Part shown: one piece after another, positions 33,728 through 43,203 of the stretch | Layout: the number at the start of each line of letters is the position of its first letter | Position numbering within the stretch: position 1 is the first letter of the stretch | Source: an uncultured Candidatus Melainabacteria bacterium | GTDB taxonomy: Bacteria; Cyanobacteriota; Vampirovibrionia; Gastranaerophilales; Gastranaerophilaceae | Length of the DNA stretch: 64,000 nt | Reading direction: 5' to 3' | Assembly: GCA_934692625.1 (NCBI GenBank) | Contig: CAKUUC010000009.1 | Coordinates: forward strand, 1 to 64,000 | Notes under the pieces: model-generated | What the model saw: only the letters and a program-made list of their open reading frames with translations | What the model was told of the DNA's origin: nothing | Databases searched by the model: none | Position numbers and translations under genes: made by a program

Positions 33728-34456
33728 ATGTCAAAAATAACTAAAAAACAAAGAAAAATGCAGGAAATGCTGGAGGGTTTTGTACAACCTTCAACAGCTG
33801 TTGATGCAATTAAAAAATTACAAGAAATTTCTAAAGAAGTTTCTAAATTCAACGAAACAGTTGAATGCCACATGCGTTTAGGTATCGATGTAAGACAAGC
33901 AGACCAACAAATCAGATCAACTGTCGTATTACCGGCTGGTTTGGGTAAAGAAGTTAGAGTTTGCGTTATTGCCAAAGGTGCTAAAGCAACTGAAGCAACT
34001 GAAGCGGGTGCAGATTTTGCAGGTGCTGAAGAAATCATCGATAAAATTGCAGGTGGTTGGTTTGAATTCGATACATTGATTGCAACACCTGATTGTATGG
34101 CTATGTTAGGTAAATTAGGTCGTGTATTGGGACCTAAAGGCTTGATGCCAAACCCTAAAACAGGTACTGTAACAATGGATATTGCAAAAGCAGTTAAAGA
34201 TGCTAAAGCAGGTAAAGTTGAATACCGTGCAGATAAACAAGGTATGATTCACTGCCCTATCGGTAAAATTCAATTTGCAGAAGCTGATCTTGTTAAAAAC
34301 TATGCAACATTGGCAGATGCAATCTTGAAAGCAAAACCTGCTTCAGCAAAAGGTACATTCGTAAAATCAGTATACTTAGCAACTACAATGGGACCTGGAA
34401 TTAAATTGGATCCAAAAGTATTTGCAGCAGAAGTAAAAGAATTAATCGCTGGTTAA
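33728..34456 (+). CDS. rplA: 50S ribosomal protein L1
   Basis: 242 aa. Family features: VECHMRLGIDVRQADQQIRS, the VVLPAGLGKEVRVCVIAKG strand, MLGKLGRVLGPKGLMPNPKT (the most conserved loop) and the YRADKQGMIHCPIGK end. It binds 23S rRNA at the E-site stalk and probably its own mRNA. It is followed directly by a terminator, not by rplJ and rplL as in most bacteria. Confidence 0.97.
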   Translation: MSKITKKQRKMQEMLEGFVQPSTAVDAIKKLQEISKEVSKFNETVECHMRLGIDVRQADQQIRSTVVLPAGLGKEVRVCVIAKGAKATEATEAGADFAGAEEIIDKIAGGWFEFDTLIATPDCMAMLGKLGRVLGPKGLMPNPKTGTVTMDIAKAVKDAKAGKVEYRADKQGMIHCPIGKIQFAEADLVKNYATLADAILKAKPASAKGTFVKSVYLATTMGPGIKLDPKVFAAEVKELIAG

Positions 34457-34483
34457 TTTAGTACTGACAATGCAGAATTTTAG

Positions 34484-34511
34484 AAAAGACGTAAGGCAAC
34501 TTACGTCTTTT
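34484..34511 (+). terminator. Intrinsic terminator after rplA
   Basis: A 12-bp stem, AAAAGACGTAAG (34484-34495) with CTTACGTCTTTT (34500-34511), loop GCAA, followed by TTTATT. It closes the rpmG-rplA cluster. Confidence 0.9.
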
Positions 34512-34700
34512 TTATTGTCATATTTAGACTTTCTGAGCAATCTTTTCTGCTTGTTTAAATTTTTCAGGTATTGTATAAAGTGTTATTCTAATATTTGGGT
34601 GGATTGTATCTGTTTTGTTTCATTATCTTAATAATAAATTGTAATATTACAAAATGTAAAAACTATTTTAAACTTTCAAAACCATTGATATAATTGCTTT

Positions 34701-34724
34701 ATGGTATGGTATGGTATGGTATGG
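34701..34724. repeat. ATGGT pentanucleotide tandem repeat
   Basis: ATGGT four times and ATGG once more, followed by CGGGGCGG. No gene is adjacent whose reading frame or promoter it clearly sets. Confidence 0.8.
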
Positions 34725-34817
34725 CGGGGCGGTGTACTTATGAGCAAAAATCGTTCATAATAAGAATATGACTTTGAAAATATTGAAATTTAAAAATGCA
34801 AAATTAATGAGAAAAAC

Positions 34818-34886
34818 AGACTCTGAATCACAAGAAAATTAAGTACTCGTAATACTCGTACAAATTTTCTAAGTTTTCAGAATGAC
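34818..34886. repeat. ATTCTGAA hairpin repeat, copy 3
   Basis: Outer arms CTCTGAA (34821-34827) and TTCAGAAT (34876-34883); inner AGAAAATT (34833-34840) with AATTTTCT (34863-34870). Inner stem sequence differs again from copies 1 and 2. The loop holds ACTCGTAAT/ACTCGTACA. Confidence 0.6.
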
Positions 34887-34901
34887 AAGTCAAATAATAA
34901 A

Positions 34902-34974
<73 letters not shown>

Positions 34975-35072
34975 TTAATTTGGCATTGCAACAAAGTCTA
35001 AAACTCTGTCCATATCTGTTACAGACAAAATTTTAGCATAATTTTCTATTTTCGTCCAGTTTTAATCAAATA

Positions 35073-35576
35073 TTAATTCAATCCGAGCATGAATTTATTG
35101 AGATTGGCAGAAATATTCATTGCAGAAAATATTGAATTTTGGCTTTGAGTCAGGGTTGAATATTCGTTTTCAATGGCGGTTAATTCTGTGCGAAATTGTT
35201 GTACTTCGTTTGATTTTGTCTTATCATTTTCTGTTTGGAAAGTTAGGGTTGAAATTTTATTTGATAAACTTGTTAAAATTTCTGACATTGTAGAGTTTTG
35301 CGAAATTGATACTCCCATTTTTGATGCAAGATTTTTAGCTTTTGTGATTAGTTCAAGTTCGCTTGAACAAGTTGTTTCTTTGTTTTGAGTATCAGTTTTT
35401 TGAACTTGTTGTCTTGATTGTGCTGCTGTTATAAGCATTTGCGCTTGTGCTTCTGAAGTTACATTTGTTGTGTCAATGCCAAGTGCTTGAAGTTTACGTT
35501 TTGTTTCTTCGCTCAATTTATTTTGGGTACAAAATGAATAACTAGCTCCCAAGTTAGAAATGTTATTTATAGACAT
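35073..35576 (-). CDS. Small helical protein of unknown function
   Basis: 167 aa from ATG 35576, chosen for AAAGGTGG 5-10 nt upstream; the frame extends to 35627 but without a ribosome binding site. It begins MSINNISNLGASYSFCTQNK and continues with LSEETKRKLQALGID, an N-terminal basic helix, then TSEAQAQMLITAAQSRQQ. The rest is serine/threonine/glutamine-rich helix (ELITKAKNLASKMGVSIS, EFRTELTAIENEY-type segments). No domain recognised. The N-terminus is a possible distant variant of the shared polar N-terminal tail (SF present, no following G). Confidence 0.65.
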   Translation of the reverse strand: MSINNISNLGASYSFCTQNKLSEETKRKLQALGIDTTNVTSEAQAQMLITAAQSRQQVQKTDTQNKETTCSSELELITKAKNLASKMGVSISQNSTMSEILTSLSNKISTLTFQTENDKTKSNEVQQFRTELTAIENEYSTLTQSQNSIFSAMNISANLNKFMLGLN

Positions 35577-35720
35577 AATGCCACCTTTCTGCATTATTCT
35601 GTTTAATGAAAATATTAAGTCTGTCAATATTTTTTACGGTATCAGGTAGGAATAACTTTAGGTTAATGCGCTGTGATTTTACAATAATTTACAACTTAAT
35701 ATTATTATAATATTTTGGGA

Positions 35721-35749
35721 TTGTTTTGATGGTATGTTTTTTGTAGAAT
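35721..35749 (+). promoter_or_regulatory. Sigma-70-type promoter of pgk
   Basis: TTGTTT (35721-35726), 17 bp, TAGAAT (35744-35749), 33 bp before the pgk ATG, with AAGAAGGAGA as ribosome binding site. Confidence 0.65.
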
Positions 35750-35782
35750 TTACATGCAGTACTTTTTAAGAAGGAGAACACT

Positions 35783-36985
35783 ATGAAAAAATCAATTAAA
35801 GACCTTGGCGAAATCAAGGGAAAAAGAGCGTTAGTCAGAGTTGATATTAACGTTCCGTTGGATGAAAACAAAAATGTTACTGATGACACAAGAATTCAAG
35901 CAATTTTGCCAACAGTGAAATTTTTGAAAGATAAAGGCGCTAAAATCATCTTGATGGCTCACTTAGGCAGACCAAAAGGTGAATGGAACTTAGAATTTTC
36001 ACTTGAACCGGTTGCTAAATATTTGGCAAAAGTTTTGGGTGAAGATGTATTATTTGTTAAATCTCCTGTTGGTGAAGGTGCTGACAAAGAATTAGCAGAA
36101 TTGAAAGACGGACAAGTTGCATTGTTGGAAAATATCAGATTCTACAAGGCTGAAGAAGCTAAAGATGATGATATGACATTTGCTAATGAACTTGCAAAAC
36201 TTGGTGATTTCTATGTGAACGATGCATTTGGTGCTGCTCACAGAAAACACACTTCAACTGCAAAATTGGCACATGTTTTGAAACCTGCTGTTGCCGGATT
36301 GTTGATGGAAAAAGAAATCAGATGCTTATCTCAAGCACTTGATAACCCAACTCACCCATTTACTGCTGTAGTTGGTGGTGCAAAAGTTTCTTCTAAAATT
36401 GGTGTTTTAGAAAACTTGATTGACAAAGTTGACAACCTAATCATCGGTGGTGGTATGGCTTATACTTTCGTTAAGGCTAATGGCGGTAAAATTGGTAACT
36501 CAATTTGCGAAGACGACCAAATTGATACTGCAAAAGCTATTGAAAAGAAAGCTGCTGAAAAAGGTGTTAAACTTGTAATGGCTACAGACGTTTTAGTTGC
36601 TGATGATTTCTCTGGTAACGGAACTAATAAATTCGTTAAAATCAACGAAATCCCAGACGGATTTGAAGGCGTTGATGCTGGTATGGATTCAAGAAAAGCA
36701 TTTGCAGATGTTTTGAAATCTTCAAAAACTATCTTGATGAACGGACCTGTTGGCGCATTTGAAAATCCTAAATTCGCAGACGGTACAAAAGCTGTTTTGG
36801 AAGCTATCGTAGAAGCAACTAAAAACGGTGCTGTTTCAGTAATTGGTGGTGGCGATTCTGTTTCTGCTGCTAAAAAATTCTGCAAGGCTGAAGATTTCAC
36901 TCACGTTTCAACAGGTGGTGGTGCTTCTTTGGAATTTATCGAAGGTAAAGTTCTTCCAGGTGTTGCAGCGTTAGACGAAGCGTAA
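35783..36985 (+). CDS. pgk: Phosphoglycerate kinase
   Basis: 400 aa, standard. Motifs: VRVDINVPLDENKNVTDDTR (substrate-binding N-domain start), MAHLGRPKG, VNDAFGAAHRKHTSTA, VVGGAKVSSKIGVLENL, LMNGPVGAFENPKF and the C-terminal GGGDSVSAAKKF / VSTGGGASLEFIEGKVLPG. It makes ATP from 1,3-bisphosphoglycerate in glycolysis. It is a single gene with its own promoter and a strong terminator. Confidence 0.97.
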   Translation: MKKSIKDLGEIKGKRALVRVDINVPLDENKNVTDDTRIQAILPTVKFLKDKGAKIILMAHLGRPKGEWNLEFSLEPVAKYLAKVLGEDVLFVKSPVGEGADKELAELKDGQVALLENIRFYKAEEAKDDDMTFANELAKLGDFYVNDAFGAAHRKHTSTAKLAHVLKPAVAGLLMEKEIRCLSQALDNPTHPFTAVVGGAKVSSKIGVLENLIDKVDNLIIGGGMAYTFVKANGGKIGNSICEDDQIDTAKAIEKKAAEKGVKLVMATDVLVADDFSGNGTNKFVKINEIPDGFEGVDAGMDSRKAFADVLKSSKTILMNGPVGAFENPKFADGTKAVLEAIVEATKNGAVSVIGGGDSVSAAKKFCKAEDFTHVSTGGGASLEFIEGKVLPGVAALDEA

Positions 36986-37011
36986 TTCTTACGTTTGACA
37001 ATCTAAATATT

Positions 37012-37043
37012 AAAAAGAGGTGAGTCTTTACTCGCCTCTTTTT
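37012..37043 (+). terminator. Intrinsic terminator after pgk
   Basis: AAAAAGAGGTGAG (37012-37024) pairs with CTCGCCTCTTTTT (37031-37043), with one G-T pair, then TTATTTT. Confidence 0.9.
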
Positions 37044-37110
37044 TTATTTTTTATAATGTATAATAGCAAAAAATATTTTGTTTGTTTTTTTGTATGAAAA
37101 AGAGGTATTT

Positions 37111-37683
37111 ATGGACGTAAATTTTACTGGTTTTTCAAATATATATGGAATGAAGTTAAGAGTTAAAAAGATGAATGAAGCACAAGAGGCTATAGGTAAT
37201 GTTGACAAAACTTATCTTTCTCTTATGTTAAAGGACGATGAAGCGGGGAATGATTTGTCAGAATTTAAAAAAATGATTTCAACCACTGACAAGCCAAATA
37301 TTAAACACCCTATTTTTGATAATTCTATTACAATTGTTTCTGCAAAAGAAACCGGACGTAATGATATGGGGATTAAAAATACAAAGTTCAATTTTTATGT
37401 AAATAGTAATACTCCATTGAACGTGAATGATAAAAATTTGAAGTTTTTTACTTATCTTGCAAAGTTATTGAGAAAAATTCAAAATATACCGGAAGATAGT
37501 TTTCTTGTGTCTGACAGTTTGATGAGGTCCGGAGTAATCAATAAAACTTTGTTTTTAGACGATAACGTTCCATTTGATATCAGACAATTTGTACCTAATG
37601 TGTTCTATCCAATTAATGTCAAAGCTCAGGCAAAAGATATCAACAAAAATTTGCAAGAATGTATGACTGAATATTTTGCATAG
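37111..37683 (+). CDS. Small protein with VNFTG signature at the extreme N-terminus
   Basis: 190 aa from ATG 37111, with AGAGG 6 nt upstream; the frame opens at 37078 without such a site. It starts MDVNFTGFSNIYGMKLRVKK, the shortest form of the shared signature: F-x-G at residues 5-7 and no polar leader. The rest is predicted alpha/beta and soluble (SLMLKDDEAGNDLSEFKKMI, TKFNFYVNSNTPLNVNDKN, FDIRQFVPNVFYPINVKAQA). I recognise no family. It is the first of five consecutive genes with variants of the signature (37111-43688). Confidence 0.7.
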   Translation: MDVNFTGFSNIYGMKLRVKKMNEAQEAIGNVDKTYLSLMLKDDEAGNDLSEFKKMISTTDKPNIKHPIFDNSITIVSAKETGRNDMGIKNTKFNFYVNSNTPLNVNDKNLKFFTYLAKLLRKIQNIPEDSFLVSDSLMRSGVINKTLFLDDNVPFDIRQFVPNVFYPINVKAQAKDINKNLQECMTEYFA

Positions 37684-37799
37684 ATGGTTCAATATTTGAT
37701 TTTCAATGTAACAAAAGTTAATTGAATATCGCGGATATTAGCAAAAAATATCTTTTACTGGTATTAAACCAATAGAATAGTATATTTGAAAGGTTAAAC

Positions 37800-40700
37800 A
37801 TGTACATTTCTCCTATAGGATTAAGACCATATAAAAATCATGCTCCGTCATTTAAAGCGCAAAATGGAATACCTTCAGAAATTGATTTGTTGAAGGAAAT
37901 CAGAAAGGGCAATGTAAACCCGAATCAGGTAGATAATACAACAGGTGAAACGATTTTTCAGGTGTTGGTAAAGAATAACTATATCAATGCTGTTTCTTAT
38001 CTTATAGCAAAGCCATCAAACCGTGACAAAATTATAAATTTTTCGGCAAACGGAAAATATCCGCTTGATTATGCCGTCAGTGACAAAATGAAAACGATTT
38101 TGTCTTCACACGGTGCGATTTCAAGCCCTAAAAAAGATATTGCTGAAGTAAAGTCAGATTATCCCGATGCACGAGAAACTGCTGCAAAATTGTACATGGC
38201 AAATCCTGTTGTTGTTCAGCCAAAACAAATGAAAGAAGTTGAGCCTCAACAAACTCAATTAGAACCTGAAGAAGAGAATATGCAATCTCAACAGGTTGAA
38301 GCTTCAAGGCACTCTACCGAAAATAATAATGTAAATTATTTCAATTCTTTTGAAGAAGTTGAAGATGAACAAAGTTCTCAAAACGAAGTTGTAGAGAATA
38401 ATAATACAGAAAGTCCAAAACAAAATAGAAATACTTTAAGTGGGGATGAAATTGCAATTCCTGAAAGTTATGCTAATTATTCTGTTTTGAAATCGCAAAA
38501 GGACGATGTAAAGGGGATTTCAAAAATTATTGGTATGAATGAATTAAAAGTACCAATAATGGAAAATGTAATTTCACCGATGAAGGAAAAGTTTGCAAAT
38601 TCGACATTGATGGCAAATAATATTGATATTCCAAATGGTATACTTATTCAAACGCCTGAAAATATTACGCAATTTGTGAAAGCGTTGTCATCCGAAACTA
38701 AAATGCCGGTATTACAAGCGTTTAATCCTAACGAAGTTAAGCCGATGTTGAATGACATCGAGAAAAACTATAAAACAACAGGACAGAAAACGATTATTTT
38801 AATCCGTGGTTTTGACAATTTCTTTACTACTGGTGCTAATTGTGCGTTAGATGAGCACAATTTTATGTTGACAGTTGAAAATTGTTCGAAAAAAGGTGCG
38901 TTGATTTTGGCTACCGCAGATGAGAAGTGTAATATTAATAAAAAATTCTTCAAAGCGGGAATTTTTGACAAGATTGTTGATTTGCCTAAACCTGATTATA
39001 ATACACGGAAAATGTATTTGGACGAATATTTCAAAGATAAACATTTATTTAGCGACTTGGCTCCGATAAGTGACCAAATTGCTGAAATGACGGATAATTT
39101 TACGTGTTCTGATATTGAAAAAGTGTTGAAAGACAGTGCAAGACGTGCGGCGTCAAATTTTTATGATAAAGTTTCTCCTGAAACTTTTGATGCGGTACTT
39201 GCCGATTTTACTAAAGAGCATGGAATTACTCCGATTGATGTGTACAACAAAACAGCAATCTATGATACTCCTGAATTTCAACGTGTTCCGATATCAAAAG
39301 ATGAAATGAAAAGTTTGAACCAAATGGGCGGACTTGACGACGTCAAAGAAAGTTTAGAACGTTTGTATGTGCAACCGTTTGAAAATTTGGACGAGTTGAA
39401 AAAACAACTTGGAAGTGCTGCTATTCCGGACGGTGCGATATTCTACGGTTCTGCAGGTAATGGTAAGACTTTGACAGCAAAAGTTTTGGCTAGGGAACTT
39501 GGATTACCGTTTTACGAAACAAAATTATCAGATATTGCAAGTCCTTACATTCACGATGTGAGCAAAAATATTAGAAAAATGTCAAAGCAACTTAATGACA
39601 AGTACGAAAAAACAGGTGAAATGTCGGTGTGGTTCTTTGATGAATTCGATTCTCTCGGTGAGGCTCGTGACGGTCAAACTGCAAGTCATAAACAAGAAGT
39701 TACGAATACTCTTTTGCAAGAATTGAACAATCCTTCCTCAAAGGGGTATATTTTGATAGCGGCGACAAATGACCTTGATGGAGTTGATGCTGCATTGAAA
39801 CGTAGAGGTCGTTTGGGAAATTGGATTCAATTTTCAAACCCTACTCATAATGAAATTATTGATATTGTTCGAAAAAATCTTTCCAAAACTCCGTTTACCA
39901 GAAAATATTCTGGTAACTTGGAATTTTTGGAAAAAATAGAAAAAGAATTTGAAGGTAGTTCAATTTCTTCAATAGTTTCAGTTTTGACAGATGCAAAACG
40001 TGAAGCGATTTTGTCAGGTGAAGATTTTGAAACTTGTATAAAAACTTGTTTTGATGAACATACAAAACGTCAAATGGGCGAATTTTGTAACAAAGCCGGT
40101 TTGAAACAACATCAATACAAGGATTACGATTTCAAAAATCTTGATGAATTAGGCGGAATGGAAGATGTAAAACAGTCATTAACTGACAATGTTGTAGATG
40201 TTTGGGATCCTGAAATCCGTAAGGCGTTGCTCGCTAACCGTCGAGCAATTCCTGGAGGTGTAATCTTGGAAGGTCCTGCCGGTACCGGTAAAACAACCGT
40301 GATTGAAACTTTGGCAAGGCAAATGGGTGTTCCGTTATTTAAGATGAATTATGCTCAAGAAGGAAATGAATATATCCACGGCGTTTCAAGGAATGTGACT
40401 GATATTTTTGACAGACTTGCTTTACAATCAAAAATTATGAAAAAGCCGGTTATGTTGTTCTTTGATGAGGCTGAAAAATTCTTCCCTCGTTATGCAGATG
40501 GTCATCAAATTGAAGAAGTTAATACTTATAAAGAGTTGATGAATAATGCTTCTGATAATGGTATAATTCTTGTCGGAGCAACAAATCATATTGATTTGGT
40601 TAACCAAGAGATTATCGGCAACCCTAGAAGAATGGGAACCGTAATTCATGTTGGTAATCCGAGCGTTAAAGATAGACAAAGTCTGGTTAAATCGTTGCTT

Positions 40701-40895
40701 TCTAATTTGCCGATTTTATCAGAACCGTTGACAGATGATGTGGCTAAAGAGTTGGCAGAAATGGCAGACGGCATGTCTATCGGACAAATTGCGGATTGTG
40801 TAGACAAAATTATTGTTAAGGCTGTCAAAAAGAAAGAAAATATCACTACAGAACAACTTTTAGAAGGTTTTAAATCACAAAAAGAAAATAATTAA
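37800..40895 (+). CDS. Three-module AAA protein with ankyrin-like N-terminus
   Basis: 1031 aa. Residues 1-25 carry MYISPIGLRPYKNHAPSFKA, a variant signature (A for the last G). About 40-105 resembles two ankyrin repeats (TTGETIFQVLVKNNYINAVS). About 120-230 is a disordered Q/E/N-rich linker. About 250-470 is a degenerate AAA module that lacks a Walker A but keeps the Walker B-like IILIRGFDNF and the lid. The second AAA has Walker A GSAGNGKT (550-557), Walker B VWFFDEFDSLG and sensor AATND. The third has Walker A GPAGTGKT (825-832), Walker B MLFFDEAEKF and sensor GATNH. It resembles Cdc48-type double-ring unfoldases, with an extra inactive module. The substrate is unknown. Confidence 0.75.
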   Translation: MYISPIGLRPYKNHAPSFKAQNGIPSEIDLLKEIRKGNVNPNQVDNTTGETIFQVLVKNNYINAVSYLIAKPSNRDKIINFSANGKYPLDYAVSDKMKTILSSHGAISSPKKDIAEVKSDYPDARETAAKLYMANPVVVQPKQMKEVEPQQTQLEPEEENMQSQQVEASRHSTENNNVNYFNSFEEVEDEQSSQNEVVENNNTESPKQNRNTLSGDEIAIPESYANYSVLKSQKDDVKGISKIIGMNELKVPIMENVISPMKEKFANSTLMANNIDIPNGILIQTPENITQFVKALSSETKMPVLQAFNPNEVKPMLNDIEKNYKTTGQKTIILIRGFDNFFTTGANCALDEHNFMLTVENCSKKGALILATADEKCNINKKFFKAGIFDKIVDLPKPDYNTRKMYLDEYFKDKHLFSDLAPISDQIAEMTDNFTCSDIEKVLKDSARRAASNFYDKVSPETFDAVLADFTKEHGITPIDVYNKTAIYDTPEFQRVPISKDEMKSLNQMGGLDDVKESLERLYVQPFENLDELKKQLGSAAIPDGAIFYGSAGNGKTLTAKVLARELGLPFYETKLSDIASPYIHDVSKNIRKMSKQLNDKYEKTGEMSVWFFDEFDSLGEARDGQTASHKQEVTNTLLQELNNPSSKGYILIAATNDLDGVDAALKRRGRLGNWIQFSNPTHNEIIDIVRKNLSKTPFTRKYSGNLEFLEKIEKEFEGSSISSIVSVLTDAKREAILSGEDFETCIKTCFDEHTKRQMGEFCNKAGLKQHQYKDYDFKNLDELGGMEDVKQSLTDNVVDVWDPEIRKALLANRRAIPGGVILEGPAGTGKTTVIETLARQMGVPLFKMNYAQEGNEYIHGVSRNVTDIFDRLALQSKIMKKPVMLFFDEAEKFFPRYADGHQIEEVNTYKELMNNASDNGIILVGATNHIDLVNQEIIGNPRRMGTVIHVGNPSVKDRQSLVKSLLSNLPILSEPLTDDVAKELAEMADGMSIGQIADCVDKIIVKAVKKKENITTEQLLEGFKSQKENN

Positions 40896-40915
40896 TTTTT
40901 CGGAAATGGAATATA

Positions 40916-42490
40916 ATGCAAATAAAACCAATTCAAAATACAAATAATAACGTGAATTTTCAAGGACTTCACGGAAATAAAAAAATGGTAAAGAAGTTTT
41001 ATGAATTCGGATTAGACAAAGGTTGGAGTTTTGATAAGTGTATAGATAGGTTTGAAGTTCTTATAACTACTAGTAAAACAAATTTGTTTGGACAAGTTAA
41101 AGAATTTTTTGTTCAAGCAGGTGAGAGCATAAAAAAAAATGAAAAAGGGACTTTAGAGCTTAGTGGAGCAAAGAGTGTAAAGTTAGCTTTTGATTCAGAC
41201 GGGCATTTGAAAGAAGGAAATTATGGTCCGGGGTCAATGTATTTCTTTAGAGAATTAGTTAATGATATTGTTAAAACTTCCTCATCTGAAAAGCTTAAAA
41301 ACCTATTATTGACGGAAAAAGTCAAATTTTCTGATATGGAATCTTATTCAGCATCTACATTAAAAGACAGATTAAATGATAAAGATATGGAAGAAGTTGC
41401 CAAGTTTTATACGGATAAAATGATAAAAACCGTTGATAAAGATGGCAATACTCCTTTGCATGAAAGTGATATTAGAAATATTCGCATTGCGAAAGATTTG
41501 CTTGAAGATTTTCCTGAAATGTTGACAAAATTGTTGTTGACAAAAAACAAAGCAGGTGAATTCCCGACAGATGGTAGAAATTTTGGCTATAGTATAGAAA
41601 CAGAAAAAATACTTTATGATATAGCGACTCAGTTACGTTCAAATCCAAGAGCGCTTATTACTATAGTGGAACATAAACCTCGAACATTTATGAACTCGTC
41701 TGTGGTGGAAAAGTTAAATGCCGGAGGTAGTCCTTATCAAGATAGTTTTAGGGACAATATTTTAGCTATCATAAGAGAAGCAAAAGATACCATAAATTTT
41801 AATTATGGCAAATTTGTTCCGGTGATGTCACCTTCTGAATTTAATGTGGCAAAAGATGTTGAAAAACTCATAAAAGAAGGAATAGATATCAATAAAATTC
41901 TGAAAATTTCGAGAATGTCTGATGTTAAAAATACCAAAGGCTTGCTATTGAACAATACTGATTTTGCCAATAAAACAATAGATTTTATCTTAAATGAAGC
42001 AAGTTTAGACGATAAACAGATGGCTATTGGAATTTTGAAAAATTTACCTGACCTGAGTTTTGATAAAGTTGATGATATGGGAATTTCAATTTTGGAAAAG
42101 ATTATAAATTCTGAAAACTTTTCACTTTTAGATCTTGTGAAAGATAAAAATTTGACTTATTATCCCGAACTTGATGATGCTTATAAACAAGTTTGTGATG
42201 AATCTTTTAAACGACAACTTTCTAACCTCGACTTAAATTTTGTAGACTTGAAAAAGGCTATCAAGGCAGCATCTATGGAGGCTTTGAGAAAATTGGATTT
42301 TGAATTCAAATCACCGTTTTATCACAGAAAAACTACAGGTCGGGAAATCTACGACACCTCTCGAGAAGATGACACTTACGAAATGTGGTTTTATCGTGAT
42401 TTTTGTGATAAGTACAAAAAATATCTTTACACACAATATGATGAAAGAGATGAAAAAGCCGTACAGAAGCCTCGTGGTTGGTGGGAATAA
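40916..42490 (+). CDS. Protein with VNFQG signature and ankyrin-like segment
   Basis: 524 aa, starting MQIKPIQNTNNNVNFQGLHG: M-x-I-x-P-I-Q, an N-rich stretch and V-N-F-Q-G at 13-17. Residues about 175-260 resemble ankyrin repeats (DKDGNTPLHESDIRNIRIAK, then ELKD/NKAGEFPTDGRNFGYS). The C-terminal 300 residues are helical with no recognised domain, ending with a tryptophan-rich tail (PRGWWE). It lies 20 bp after the AAA gene, so probably co-transcribed. Ankyrin-type repeats are common in secreted proteins of host-associated bacteria. Confidence 0.65.
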   Translation: MQIKPIQNTNNNVNFQGLHGNKKMVKKFYEFGLDKGWSFDKCIDRFEVLITTSKTNLFGQVKEFFVQAGESIKKNEKGTLELSGAKSVKLAFDSDGHLKEGNYGPGSMYFFRELVNDIVKTSSSEKLKNLLLTEKVKFSDMESYSASTLKDRLNDKDMEEVAKFYTDKMIKTVDKDGNTPLHESDIRNIRIAKDLLEDFPEMLTKLLLTKNKAGEFPTDGRNFGYSIETEKILYDIATQLRSNPRALITIVEHKPRTFMNSSVVEKLNAGGSPYQDSFRDNILAIIREAKDTINFNYGKFVPVMSPSEFNVAKDVEKLIKEGIDINKILKISRMSDVKNTKGLLLNNTDFANKTIDFILNEASLDDKQMAIGILKNLPDLSFDKVDDMGISILEKIINSENFSLLDLVKDKNLTYYPELDDAYKQVCDESFKRQLSNLDLNFVDLKKAIKAASMEALRKLDFEFKSPFYHRKTTGREIYDTSREDDTYEMWFYRDFCDKYKKYLYTQYDERDEKAVQKPRGWWE

Positions 42491-42511
42491 CAAATAAGAA
42501 AGAAAAATAAA

Positions 42512-43192
42512 ATGAGAATACAACAAACAAATACAATAAATTTTACATCAAACAGACAAAGGGAAGCCGAATTGAGGGAACTCAGACGCTTACAGGAGCA
42601 AAGACGATTGCTTGAAAGACAAAATTTACTTCAAAGTATTTCGTATCCTTCGCTTGATAACTCAATAAGTACACAAGTTGCCGGTTTTTTGTCAAAATTC
42701 ACCTGTGCAATTCAAAACGCATCGGAACATAACGTAATGGAGTTTTTCGGCGATGAACAAACCGCTCAAAGTTTGCGAAAAAATTTGTCGCCCGAATGTC
42801 AGGCTGATAGCAAAATGTTGCGTAAAGAAATTCAAACAATGCAAGAGTTGAAAGACCCTGTGATGATGCTTTTGAGTGCAAACAGAATGAAAAAATTTGT
42901 ACCAAAAGAAGGCATTTTGTCACCTGACCAACAACATAATTTTGTCGAAGGCTTAAAAAAGACCGTTTCGACTGTCGTGAGAAATTCTGACCTTGAAAAG
43001 TTTGAGCCGGAAGACAAGGCTGCGATTTTGGAAATGGTACAAAAAGTTGAAAATTCAAATTCTGTAAATTTCGGTATTGAAGAAAAATTGAAAATTTTGG
43101 TTGACAGATTGAACACTAAAAAACTAAAACTTGGTTTTGTTCCACCGGTAAAAGTTCGAGAATTGGGCTTAGATAAAATTAAACTTAAATAA
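42512..43192 (+). CDS. Helical protein with INFTS signature
   Basis: 226 aa, starting MRIQQTNTINFTSNRQREAE: a polar leader and I-N-F-T-S at 9-13, with S for the usual G. It is followed by a basic/acidic helix (LRELRRLQEQRRLLERQNLL) and a helical rest (MEFFGDEQTAQSLRKNLSP, KLKILVDRLNTKKLKL). No family recognised. It is 21 bp after the ankyrin-like gene and 11 bp before the next signature gene, in an apparent operon from 37800 to 43688. Confidence 0.65.
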   Translation: MRIQQTNTINFTSNRQREAELRELRRLQEQRRLLERQNLLQSISYPSLDNSISTQVAGFLSKFTCAIQNASEHNVMEFFGDEQTAQSLRKNLSPECQADSKMLRKEIQTMQELKDPVMMLLSANRMKKFVPKEGILSPDQQHNFVEGLKKTVSTVVRNSDLEKFEPEDKAAILEMVQKVENSNSVNFGIEEKLKILVDRLNTKKLKLGFVPPVKVRELGLDKIKLK

Positions 43193-43203
43193 ATAGGAAA
43201 ACT

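Larger units (their letters stand above)
34512..34901. other. Intergenic region between rplA and tRNA-Thr
   Basis: About 390 bp without a gene, holding the ATGGT tandem repeat (34701-34724) and the third ATTCTGAA hairpin (34818-34886), both listed separately. Confidence 0.5.

Noticed and set aside
34701..34724. ATGGT repeat as a phase-variation switch.
   Set aside because: It lies between a terminator and a tRNA on the other strand; no gene frame or promoter depends on it.
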